DNA of 64,000 bases from JAPOPJ01 sp964538885. Lineage in GTDB: Archaea; Thermoproteota; Nitrososphaeria; Nitrososphaerales; Nitrosopumilaceae. The DNA lies in contig CAZIHR010000072.1 in assembly GCA_964538885.1 (NCBI GenBank), forward strand, positions 1 to 64,000, given 5' to 3'. The stretch's first letter is position 1. Each line of letters opens with the position of its first letter. The notes under the pieces are model-generated. The model did not search any database. It had not been told where the DNA came from and saw nothing but the letters and a program-made list of their open reading frames with translations. Positions 1 to 7,296 of the stretch are shown here, one piece after another. Position numbers and translations under genes: made by a program.

Positions 1-528
1 GTGCGGCCACCAACCGCTGACCCGAATGGATAGATGTTCGAAATTCATTCTACCTGACACCGCAGTGTAGTGCTCCCTAGGAGACACCATGCACGAATCT
101 GTCTAATCCTTATAAGAAAGGCATATGGATATGTACAATTATAGCGACGCTTGTAAGTTTATGTACTCACAAAATCTGTGATGTGACAAACTCGTGAAAA
201 TTTCATATGTTGGCCATGAAGATATTGAGGAAATATAGAAAAAATTGTTTAGTTAGAATCAAGATAACTAGTTGCAGACTCGCTGCTGAATGGCATATCA
301 GGATAGACACGGTGTGTAATTGGGGATCGCTTCTATGGCACCAACTCTCTAACTACACCATAATACCAAAGTTCGCGGCCCCACACGATGACCATAAAAG
401 ATAGAATCTAGTATACAGCAGTCTTGGACAACCGGTCAACCAAGTTGTTGCATAACTCGAACTTTATGCCTACAATTTATTTTTCACAGCTTGCGCATAA
501 TTATACAGCACACTTGGATTTGTAGTTG
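1..528. other. Gene-free stretch upstream of dph2
   Basis: No open frame here resembles a known protein. The longest candidate (207-404, + strand) has a Trp/Cys-scattered composition, no hydrophobic pattern and no ribosome-binding site, so it is not called. I found no tRNA-like cloverleaf. The only motif of note is the promoter just before dph2. Confidence 0.5.
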
Positions 529-537
529 ATTTAAATT
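529..537 (+). promoter_or_regulatory. TATA-like box of dph2
   Basis: The AT-rich element ATTTAAAT lies about 26-28 bp before the TTG start at 562. Archaeal TATA boxes sit about 25 bp before the transcription start, so the transcript would be leaderless or nearly so. This agrees with the absence of a Shine-Dalgarno sequence. Confidence 0.45.
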
Positions 538-561
538 GTTATCTCAATAATACCAAATAGT

Positions 562-1557
562 TTGATTGTAATTGATGAGCAAAAAATCTTCAACGAGATT
601 GACGCAAGAAAACCCGTCTCAGTATCTCTGAATGGACCTGATGGAATTCTCCCACAAGTACAAGAGACTGCAATGAAAATTACACAAAGATACAACATTC
701 CAGCATTTGTATTGGCTGATACCACATGGGGTACATGTGACTTGAATTCAATTGGCTCCAAGGTGCTTGGTGCCGAACTCCAATTCAACATTGGGCATAC
801 GATAAACATGGAGACACTTGGGGACAACGTCATACTGGTGAATGCATTTGATGATGTGCCATTTTATCGTGTTGCCAAAAAATGCTCTTTGCTACTTGCA
901 GGAAAGACCATCTCCTTGGTCACAGACAGTCAGCACCTCCACCAAGTAGATATTGTTCGAGATATTCTTGTAGATGCAGGAATAACTGTCAAGATAGGAG
1001 CAGGCAAGGGACAATTAAATGATGGACAGGTGTTTGGATGTGAGTTTTATCCTGCCACCTCGCTCAAAGAAGTGGTTGATGCATATGTTTTTTTGGGACA
1101 GAGTAATTTTCATGCATCTGGTATAGCACTGTCCACCAACAAGCCCACATATGTGTTGGATCCTTACTTTAATGAGGTTCGTGAAATTACAGAGTTTGCC
1201 CAGAAACTCCAAAAACAGGCTACCTTGGCAATCTACAAGGCATCAGATGCAAAATCATTTGGGGTTATAGTGGGGTTGAAGGAAGGCCAACTGTCTAAGG
1301 TATTGGCACTCAAATTCAAGAAAGATCTGGAAAAACACGGAAAACGAGTACAGTTGTTTGCCCTCACCGACATTACAAATGAGAGATTAGTGAATCTTAA
1401 GGGAATTGATGCCTTCATTCAGGTAGCTTGTCCGAGGATCTCAACTGACAACAGATTTGATATGCCTGTCTTGTCCACCCCCCAGGCAAACGCACTGCTC
1501 CGGCTACTCAACAAAGAAGATATCGGGGATTATTTACAAATACAGCATTGGCTTTGA
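562..1557 (+). CDS. dph2: Diphthamide synthase subunit Dph2 (non-canonical radical SAM)
   Basis: Catalyses the first step of diphthamide synthesis: transfer of the 3-amino-3-carboxypropyl group of SAM to a histidine of elongation factor 2. The 331-residue length is normal for the archaeal homodimeric enzyme. The three conserved cluster-binding cysteines are visible: Cys59 in GTCDLN, one in FGCEFYP near residue 160, and one in VACPRIS near 286. These match the spacing known for the Pyrococcus enzyme. The start is TTG; no ATG gives a better N-terminus and a TATA box lies about 26 bp upstream. It stands alone and is followed by a T-rich terminator. Confidence 0.93.
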   Translation: MIVIDEQKIFNEIDARKPVSVSLNGPDGILPQVQETAMKITQRYNIPAFVLADTTWGTCDLNSIGSKVLGAELQFNIGHTINMETLGDNVILVNAFDDVPFYRVAKKCSLLLAGKTISLVTDSQHLHQVDIVRDILVDAGITVKIGAGKGQLNDGQVFGCEFYPATSLKEVVDAYVFLGQSNFHASGIALSTNKPTYVLDPYFNEVREITEFAQKLQKQATLAIYKASDAKSFGVIVGLKEGQLSKVLALKFKKDLEKHGKRVQLFALTDITNERLVNLKGIDAFIQVACPRISTDNRFDMPVLSTPQANALLRLLNKEDIGDYLQIQHWL

Positions 1558-1610
1558 GCTTGATTTTTACATCTTGGATATAGTTTCATCTTGTATGGTC
1601 GTACGTGTTG

Positions 1611-1650
1611 TTTTTTATATGGTCTGATTTTTTTTGTGTATCTTTTTGTT
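1611..1650 (+). terminator. T-tract terminator after dph2
   Basis: Three runs of T (6, 8 and 5 bases) occur within 40 bp, starting about 55 bp after the dph2 stop. Archaeal RNA polymerase terminates at such U-rich stretches without needing a hairpin. The next gene is on the other strand and converges here. Confidence 0.55.
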
Positions 1651-1689
1651 GTGGTTTGTCTAGTGACGAGTTTGGTGGGTGGCATTGTA

Positions 1690-2766
1690 TTATGGTTTAA
1701 TCAGGATCTTTCCAAAAAGGCCCTTACCTTTTAGCATTTTTGTATGAGCTTCTGCTGCTTGTTCAAGTGGATAGATAGAGTCGATAACTGATCTTATCTT
1801 TCCTTGGGACATCCAATAGATACCTTGTTCCAATTCGGCTCTAGTACCTTGTGTTGATCCCAAGATGCTGATTCCCTTGAAGAAGATATGTCTGAGATCC
1901 GTTTTGACATCATATCCTGTAGTGGCACCAGTGGTAACTATGATTCCGCCATATTTTAGCAGAGACAGCTCCTTGCTCCAGTGGGATCCACCAATGTGCT
2001 CAAATATGACATCCACACCGCGCACATCTCCCCACGGTTTTGATATATTTTTGGCAATCTCTCTGACTTGGCTGTTCCAGTCTTCTTTTCGGTGATCCAC
2101 AGCATAGTCTGCACCGAGCTCACGTAATGCATCTAGTTTGCTACCGCTTGCTGTGGCAATTACCGTACATCCGAACATCTTTGCAATCTGAATTCCATAG
2201 TTTCCGACACCTGAGCCCCCGCCCATTATGAGCACTATCTGACCTGGTCTGATCTTTGCTCTGCCTACCAACATGTGCCATGAAGTCAAGAGTGTCATGG
2301 ATGCCGCTGATGCATCTTCATATGAGATGTTTTCTGGAATTTTGATCACATTGACTTCTGGCAGATGTGCTACCTCACAATATCCGCCCCACAACGGACC
2401 TGTCTCAAATCCCCAGATCTTTCGCCGCCTACAGTCATATTCTCGTCCGCCGGTGCATGCTTTGCATGTTCTGCACGACATATTTCCGTGGGATACAACT
2501 CTGTCTCCAATGTTGATGTCTCTTACATCTTCGCCTACTGCAATTACCTTTCCTGCAGCATCTGTACCAGATATGTGAGGAAGCGGGACAGCAAGTGGCT
2601 TTCCTCTCATGCCCCATATGTCGTCATAGTTGAGGGCTGCGGCCTTTACTTGGAAGACAACCTCATTTGATTTTGGTACAGGCTCTGCAATTTCCCGTAC
2701 TTTTAAGATTTCATCAAAGTTATCATCAGTGCAATACTTGTCATATACAAGTGCTCTCACAACCAT
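1690..2766 (-). CDS. Zinc-binding medium-chain dehydrogenase (quinone reductase/alcohol dehydrogenase family)
   Basis: A medium-chain dehydrogenase/reductase. An N-terminal GroES-like domain carries the structural-zinc loop CRTCKAC...DC (four cysteines). It is followed by a Rossmann domain with the nucleotide loop GGGSGVGNYGIQIAK and a C-terminal KGLFGKILI tail typical of the family. Substrate cannot be read from sequence; alcohols, quinones and enoyl-CoA-type substrates are all used by relatives. The frame can be extended to a TTG at 2799, but the ATG at 2766 (MVVRALVYDKY) begins exactly where family members begin, so I use it. It is monocistronic, convergent with dph2. Confidence 0.85.
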   Translation of the reverse strand: MVVRALVYDKYCTDDNFDEILKVREIAEPVPKSNEVVFQVKAAALNYDDIWGMRGKPLAVPLPHISGTDAAGKVIAVGEDVRDINIGDRVVSHGNMSCRTCKACTGGREYDCRRRKIWGFETGPLWGGYCEVAHLPEVNVIKIPENISYEDASAASMTLLTSWHMLVGRAKIRPGQIVLIMGGGSGVGNYGIQIAKMFGCTVIATASGSKLDALRELGADYAVDHRKEDWNSQVREIAKNISKPWGDVRGVDVIFEHIGGSHWSKELSLLKYGGIIVTTGATTGYDVKTDLRHIFFKGISILGSTQGTRAELEQGIYWMSQGKIRSVIDSIYPLEQAAEAHTKMLKGKGLFGKILIKP

Positions 2767-2987
2767 TACGTGGATTTTTCCTATTATATGAATTCCCAAG
2801 TGTGTAAGGTATACTCAAGATGGTATTTTACATACAGCGTGTCTTATTTGGGGCAATACTGGTCACTTCATATGCATTGCAAGTGCCACATGACGTATTC
2901 GTTGATATCTCATCTACATATCTCATATTATGGATCAAAATTGGGCATCTACAAACAATTATAATTATAGCAACGTTGATTATAATC

Positions 2988-3533
2988 ATGCAAGATACAT
3001 CTATGTTTCCAGGAGATATAATTGCCTCGATCGAGGAATATGAAGCAGGACACAACACCTTTGATGATGGTAATATGGTACGTGCATCTACTATAGGATA
3101 TGTAGACATTGACAAGGCAGAGCGTGTTGCGAGCATTAAACATCCCAAAAACCTGTCGGTGCCCAAAGTTGGTGACACTGTAGTTGGAACGGTGGCCGCC
3201 GTACTCTCATCTATGATTGCCGTGACAATCGATTACATTAACGGCAAACCAACCATATCAAAGGTAGAATGCGTCTGCGTTACGCGCAACATACGAAGAA
3301 AGACAGTTGCACTAGTCAACGACATTGTTGCCCTAAAAATACTGAATCATCTTAATGGGACAATTCATGCTACCATGGACGAGCGACAACTAGGTATACT
3401 GTTCACCAAATGCCGCAAATGTGGAGGTAGAGTAATTCAAATGCGTGATGCTATAAAATGTACTGAATGTGCGTGGATTGACGAACGAAAGCTTTCTACC
3501 AAGTTTGGCAGTAGCGACTTTGCACAACTATGA
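2988..3533 (+). CDS. csl4: Exosome RNA-binding subunit Csl4
   Basis: Cap protein of the archaeal RNA exosome, which recruits RNA and DnaG to the Rrp41-Rrp42 core. The N-terminal domain (MFPGDIIASIEEYEAG) is the classic Csl4 start, followed by an S1-type beta-barrel (VGDTVVGTVAAVLSSMIAV). A C-terminal zinc ribbon follows, with CRKC and CTEC pairs. The open frame extends upstream to 2820, but that extension is a hydrophobic, non-homologous stretch. The ATG at 2988 gives the normal length of 181 residues. Its stop overlaps the next start by 4 bp (ATGA), so it is translationally coupled to pheA. Confidence 0.92.
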   Translation: MQDTSMFPGDIIASIEEYEAGHNTFDDGNMVRASTIGYVDIDKAERVASIKHPKNLSVPKVGDTVVGTVAAVLSSMIAVTIDYINGKPTISKVECVCVTRNIRRKTVALVNDIVALKILNHLNGTIHATMDERQLGILFTKCRKCGGRVIQMRDAIKCTECAWIDERKLSTKFGSSDFAQL

Positions 3534-4357
3534 CTCGAGTATCGTTTCAGGGTGAACGGGGGGCATACAGTGAAGCTGCTGCCATGTCTTTTTTTCCTAG
3601 TGGTGTGATAACTATTCCATTACAGACATTTGCCGAGGTGTTAGAAAGTACAACATCAGGAAAAACTGACTATGCAGTACTGCCAGTAGAGAACTCATTG
3701 GAGGGAAGTGTGGGTGCAAGTTACGATCTGTTGTATTTGACAAGCCTTAATGCGGTAGGGGAGGCATACCATAGAATTGAGCACTGTCTGATAGGTAGTG
3801 GGAATATGGCAGATGTGGATACGGTATATTCACACCCACAAGCCTTGGGACAGTGCAGGAACTTTCTTGAAAAAAACGGTATGAAGACAGTTCCCACATA
3901 TGATACTGCTGGCAGCGTGCCGATAATCAAGGCGATTGGCAGAAAAAATGTTGCATGTATAGCAAGCAAAAGTGCATCAGAGATCTACAACATGCCCGTG
4001 ATGGAAGAAAATATTGCAAATAATCCCAACAATTATACGCGCTTTCTGGTTCTCTCAAAAGAGACATGTGCCGAGTCTGGCAATGACAAGACATCAATCA
4101 TCTTTTCCATCAAACATGAGCCAGGCTCACTATTCAAAATTATAGAGAGCTTTCACGCACATAATGTGAATTTGACTAAGATCGAATCTCGGCCTACCAA
4201 GGTAGATAATTGGGAATACAACTTTTACGTGGACTTTGAAGGTCATGCACGCAATACCAAAATTAGTCGCATGCTTGAGATGATTAGCAGGGATACTGTA
4301 TCATTAAAGATTCTGGGATCTTATCCATCAGCCAAGCTGCACTATACCGATGACTGA
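3530..4357 (+). CDS. pheA: Prephenate dehydratase
   Basis: Converts prephenate to phenylpyruvate in phenylalanine synthesis. The N-terminal periplasmic-binding-protein-like catalytic domain starts with VSFQGERGAYSEAAA and contains LPVENSLEGSV, the family signature. The C-terminal ACT domain begins near residue 180 (SIIFSIKHEPGSLFKI) and includes the ESRP motif that binds phenylalanine, so feedback inhibition is expected. The 275-residue length is normal for a monofunctional enzyme without a chorismate mutase domain. Its start codon overlaps the csl4 stop; pairing with an exosome gene probably reflects operon convenience rather than shared function. Confidence 0.95.
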   Translation: MTRVSFQGERGAYSEAAAMSFFPSGVITIPLQTFAEVLESTTSGKTDYAVLPVENSLEGSVGASYDLLYLTSLNAVGEAYHRIEHCLIGSGNMADVDTVYSHPQALGQCRNFLEKNGMKTVPTYDTAGSVPIIKAIGRKNVACIASKSASEIYNMPVMEENIANNPNNYTRFLVLSKETCAESGNDKTSIIFSIKHEPGSLFKIIESFHAHNVNLTKIESRPTKVDNWEYNFYVDFEGHARNTKISRMLEMISRDTVSLKILGSYPSAKLHYTDD

Positions 4358-4365
4358 AATTATGT

Positions 4366-4401
4366 TTCTGAATGTTGGTATCTTTTGTAATTTCCTGAGA
4401 T
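4366..4401 (+). terminator. Possible T-rich terminator after pheA
   Basis: A T4 and a T6 run lie within 45 bp of the pheA stop, in a gene-poor gap. This fits U-tract termination but is weaker than the dph2 example. Confidence 0.3.
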
Positions 4402-4626
4402 ATTTTTTCAGAAGAGTGCCGCCAAGTTTGTCACACCCGTGTATTGTATGGGTTCTGCCTTCTGGCGCGCCAACTACTGGGCTGGGCTAGTTTTTTCCCA
4501 AACTTTACATCGAGTAGATTATTTGCATTCATATGGTGTTTCTGTCATGAGTTACAATGAATCATTTGATCCAATTTTGTTGCTTGATTACCATGTAGAA
4601 TGCAACTATACAATTACACCAAATGC

Positions 4627-5094
4627 CTAGAATCCCTTGGGTTTTCTAAGCGTAAAGCCTATGCTAAATCCGATAATGACCATTCCAGATGTAATAACTA
4701 TGATGTGATATGTAAACAGTATGGGGTCAGTGGTCACATTGAATGTCGCGTCTATCTGTAGATCTGTAGGACCAGTGTTTTGTATGAATATGCGTGTGAT
4801 GCCATCCTCCATATGAGTCCACTTTAGTACTGCTTCATCCTTATATGATGTCTGGGGTATGTGTAATCCATCTCCAGGACTCTGCAGCGTGAGATCAAAT
4901 CTTTCTCCCACGATAGTTATTATTTGCTCTGCGTGCATGTCTGCTTTGATCTGGTATGATGTGGATTCACCTACACTGAATGTCTCATCTACATTGACGG
5001 TCTGAAATCCAATGTCTGATACGAGTGAGTATGCACCAATTCCGATAATCGCGCCTCCTATGATAATTCCTATTATGGTTCGCTTAGACATCAT
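4627..5094 (-). CDS. Small membrane protein, two transmembrane segments with an extracytoplasmic beta-type domain
   Basis: Function not recognised. An N-terminal hydrophobic segment (IIGIIIGGAIIGIGAYSLV) acts as signal anchor. About 90 residues of alternating polar/hydrophobic, Thr-rich sequence follow (probably beta-sandwich). A second membrane helix (ILFTYHIIVITSGMVIIGF) leads to a short basic tail RKPKGF. The layout, with most of the protein outside, is common among small thaumarchaeal envelope proteins. The start is either of two adjacent ATG codons (5094 or 5091). It lies downstream of guaB on the same strand, 45 bp away, and may be co-transcribed. Confidence 0.7.
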   Translation of the reverse strand: MMSKRTIIGIIIGGAIIGIGAYSLVSDIGFQTVNVDETFSVGESTSYQIKADMHAEQIITIVGERFDLTLQSPGDGLHIPQTSYKDEAVLKWTHMEDGITRIFIQNTGPTDLQIDATFNVTTDPILFTYHIIVITSGMVIIGFSIGFTLRKPKGF

Positions 5095-5139
5095 GACTAC
5101 TTTTTCTGTTGTGCAGCTTAAAAAATCAACCGCCTTGTC

Positions 5140-6573
5140 CTACATTACCGAGACATCATGGGGTTGGCTTTCGGCAAATCCAGCTCTTGACATTTTTATG
5201 AATTCGGCATTTGCTTGCATCTGAGGAATGGTGTGGGCACCACAATAACTCAGCCCAGAGCGCACACCTCCAGTCAACTGCTTGAGAATGTCAGTTACCG
5301 TCCCCTTGTAAGGAACCATTGCTTCCACACCTTCAGCTACATAGTCGTTGAGATCATCGTCCAGTGAAATGGTGCCCGTCTCCTTTGACTTTCTTCCAAT
5401 GGATGCTGCTAGTGATGCCATTCCCCTATACACTTTGAATCGTTTTCCGTTTTTTGTCAATACTGTTCCAGGAGATTCATCAGTTCCACCAAGTATGCTA
5501 CCTACCATCACACTAGAAGCACCTGCGGCTAGAGCCTTTGTGGCATCACCAGATGTTCTTGTTCCACCATCTGAGATAATTGGTATGTCGTTATCTCTTC
5601 CTATCTTGGCACAGTCCATTACTGCGGTAAGTTGTGGCACGCCTGAGCCTGTAATTACACGAGTGATGCAAATTGAGCCAGAACCCACACCCACTTTGAC
5701 TGCATCGACACCTGCTTTGATCAGATCTTCTGCACCGCGGGCAGTGGCAACGTTTCCTGCAATAAGTTCACAATTAGGAAATGCCTTTTTGATGTTGCGT
5801 ATTGTATTGATGGCGTTTTCACTATGGCCATGTGCTATATCTACTACCAGCACGTCGGCATCTGCCTCCAAGATTGCCTCGGCCCTCTCCAAAAAGTCAC
5901 CTTTTACTCCTACTGCAGCACCTACTATGGGCCGTCCTTTCTTGTCTTTGGATGCGGACGGATAGTCTTCTATGTTTGTAATGTCTTTGCTTGTTATCAG
6001 GCCCTTGACTGTTCCAGATTCGTCGACTAGTGGAAGCTTTTCGATTCTGTGTTTGTGTAGTATATTTTTTGCTTCATCAAGTGAGACTCCGATATTTGCA
6101 GTTACCACATCTCTTGTCATCACTTCTTTGATTGGTGTAGATATGTTTGATTCGTATAATAGATCCCTTGCAGTAACTATACCGACCAACTTGGAATCCG
6201 AGTCAATAACCAGTATTCCTGAAATCGCTTTGTCAGATGCATACTCTATTGCATTTTGTATGGTCGTGTTCTGATCAATTGAGTATGGATTTTCTATCAT
6301 TACACTACCTGATCGTTTTACTTTGAGAACTTCGTTTGCTTGTTCTTTGATGGTGAGAAATCTGTGAATGATTCCGATGCCACCAGTGCGGGCAATTGCT
6401 ACTGCCATGGCAGACTCTGTGATGGTATCCATATTGGCACTTACAAAGGGGATATTTATTGAGATGTTCCGTGATAACTTTGTACGTAGATCTGTTTGAG
6501 TTCTACTGGTGATATCTGAATATTTGGGAACAAGAAGAACGTCATCAAACGTCAACCCTTCTCTGAATTCCAA
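5140..6573 (-). CDS. guaB: Inosine-5'-monophosphate dehydrogenase
   Basis: Oxidises IMP to XMP with NAD+, the committed step to GMP. The (beta/alpha)8 barrel is split by two CBS domains (residues about 90-205) that usually sense adenine or guanine nucleotides. Visible signatures: FDDVLLVPKYSDI at the N-terminus, the IMP loop GVGSGSICITR with the catalytic cysteine, and the YRGMASL and EGVEAMVPYKG segments of the flap region. The 477-residue length is within the family range. The T-rich promoter region upstream (6600-6780) is shared with the divergent small secreted protein. Confidence 0.96.
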   Translation of the reverse strand: MEFREGLTFDDVLLVPKYSDITSRTQTDLRTKLSRNISINIPFVSANMDTITESAMAVAIARTGGIGIIHRFLTIKEQANEVLKVKRSGSVMIENPYSIDQNTTIQNAIEYASDKAISGILVIDSDSKLVGIVTARDLLYESNISTPIKEVMTRDVVTANIGVSLDEAKNILHKHRIEKLPLVDESGTVKGLITSKDITNIEDYPSASKDKKGRPIVGAAVGVKGDFLERAEAILEADADVLVVDIAHGHSENAINTIRNIKKAFPNCELIAGNVATARGAEDLIKAGVDAVKVGVGSGSICITRVITGSGVPQLTAVMDCAKIGRDNDIPIISDGGTRTSGDATKALAAGASSVMVGSILGGTDESPGTVLTKNGKRFKVYRGMASLAASIGRKSKETGTISLDDDLNDYVAEGVEAMVPYKGTVTDILKQLTGGVRSGLSYCGAHTIPQMQANAEFIKMSRAGFAESQPHDVSVM

Positions 6574-6752
6574 CTAAACCTTGTAAATATAATTTTAGAT
6601 GGATTATAAGCCTTTATGTAAAAAAGTGACAGTGACTTTATCAGATATAATGATACAACATGTATAACTATGATTGATTATATCACGATGTATAATCGCA
6701 TTAATTAATTATGAAATCTGTATATTTTTTGCACCAGATCAAACTCGTAATC

Positions 6753-6762
6753 TTTTTATTAT
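6753..6762 (+). promoter_or_regulatory. TATA-like box for the small secreted protein
   Basis: TTTTTATTAT is centred about 26 bp before the ATG at 6783, predicting a leaderless transcript. Confidence 0.45.
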
Positions 6763-6782
6763 ATTTCTAAAAATACACATTA

Positions 6783-7187
6783 ATGCAGATTTTGATGTTG
6801 ACAGTTATTGGACTGTTTGCCGTAGTAATGTTGGCTGCCTTGCCATCATCGTATGCTGATTCACAAACTAGTGTCATTCCGGTTGATGGAAAGCTGAATC
6901 TTGAAATTACAACTATTATTATGACCATCCCAGAAAATAATACGCTGCCATGGGGCTATGTATCTGGTTCTGTTAACAATCCTGCCGAACAGCATCCTGT
7001 AATAATCCAGTTCCACAAGGAGGGCAATCCTGTACATGTTGCACAAGTAGAAGTAAACAGTGATGGTACATATGAATATAAATTCAGAGTTCAAAATACT
7101 ACTGATGGGCATACTGTAAACGTATTTGAGGGCAGTTATACAGTAAAGATCTTCAAGGTTGTTGAAGTTTGGCATAACACAATCTGA
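6783..7187 (+). CDS. Small secreted beta-sandwich protein
   Basis: An N-terminal signal peptide (MQILMLTVIGLFAVVMLAA, then cleavage near SYADSQ) is followed by about 105 residues with an Ig/FN3-like rhythm: GYVSGSVNN, PVIIQFHKEG, VHVAQVEV, DGTYEYKFRV and a final FEGSYTVKIFK strand. Similar single-domain secreted proteins are frequent in this phylum, often beside large adhesin-like genes. No enzymatic motif is visible. It precedes the NHL/FN3 protein by 110 bp with its own promoter, so the two may act at the same surface but are not obviously one operon. Confidence 0.7.
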   Translation: MQILMLTVIGLFAVVMLAALPSSYADSQTSVIPVDGKLNLEITTIIMTIPENNTLPWGYVSGSVNNPAEQHPVIIQFHKEGNPVHVAQVEVNSDGTYEYKFRVQNTTDGHTVNVFEGSYTVKIFKVVEVWHNTI

Positions 7188-7268
7188 GTTGTCGTACATA
7201 ACCATACATCTTAGATATATTTGGGTTAATCTCAATTGATTAAATAGACGCTGAAATTAAGTTCAGGC

Positions 7269-7279
7269 TTTAAATTACA
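7269..7279 (+). promoter_or_regulatory. TATA-like box for the NHL/FN3 surface protein
   Basis: CTTTAAATTAC lies about 24 bp before the ATG at 7297, again predicting a leaderless transcript. Confidence 0.4.
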
Positions 7280-7296
7280 AACTTAAAACCAACAGC

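Noticed and set aside
1..80. Possible tRNA from a GTTCGAAATTC T-loop-like string
   Set aside because: No acceptor, D or anticodon stems could be folded around it.
207..404. 65-codon open frame, + strand
   Set aside because: Odd composition (scattered Trp, Cys), no ribosome-binding site or family resemblance; likely chance frame in a gap.
4439..4630. 63-codon open frame in the gap after pheA
   Set aside because: No signal, motif or start context; it runs into the antisense end of the small membrane gene.
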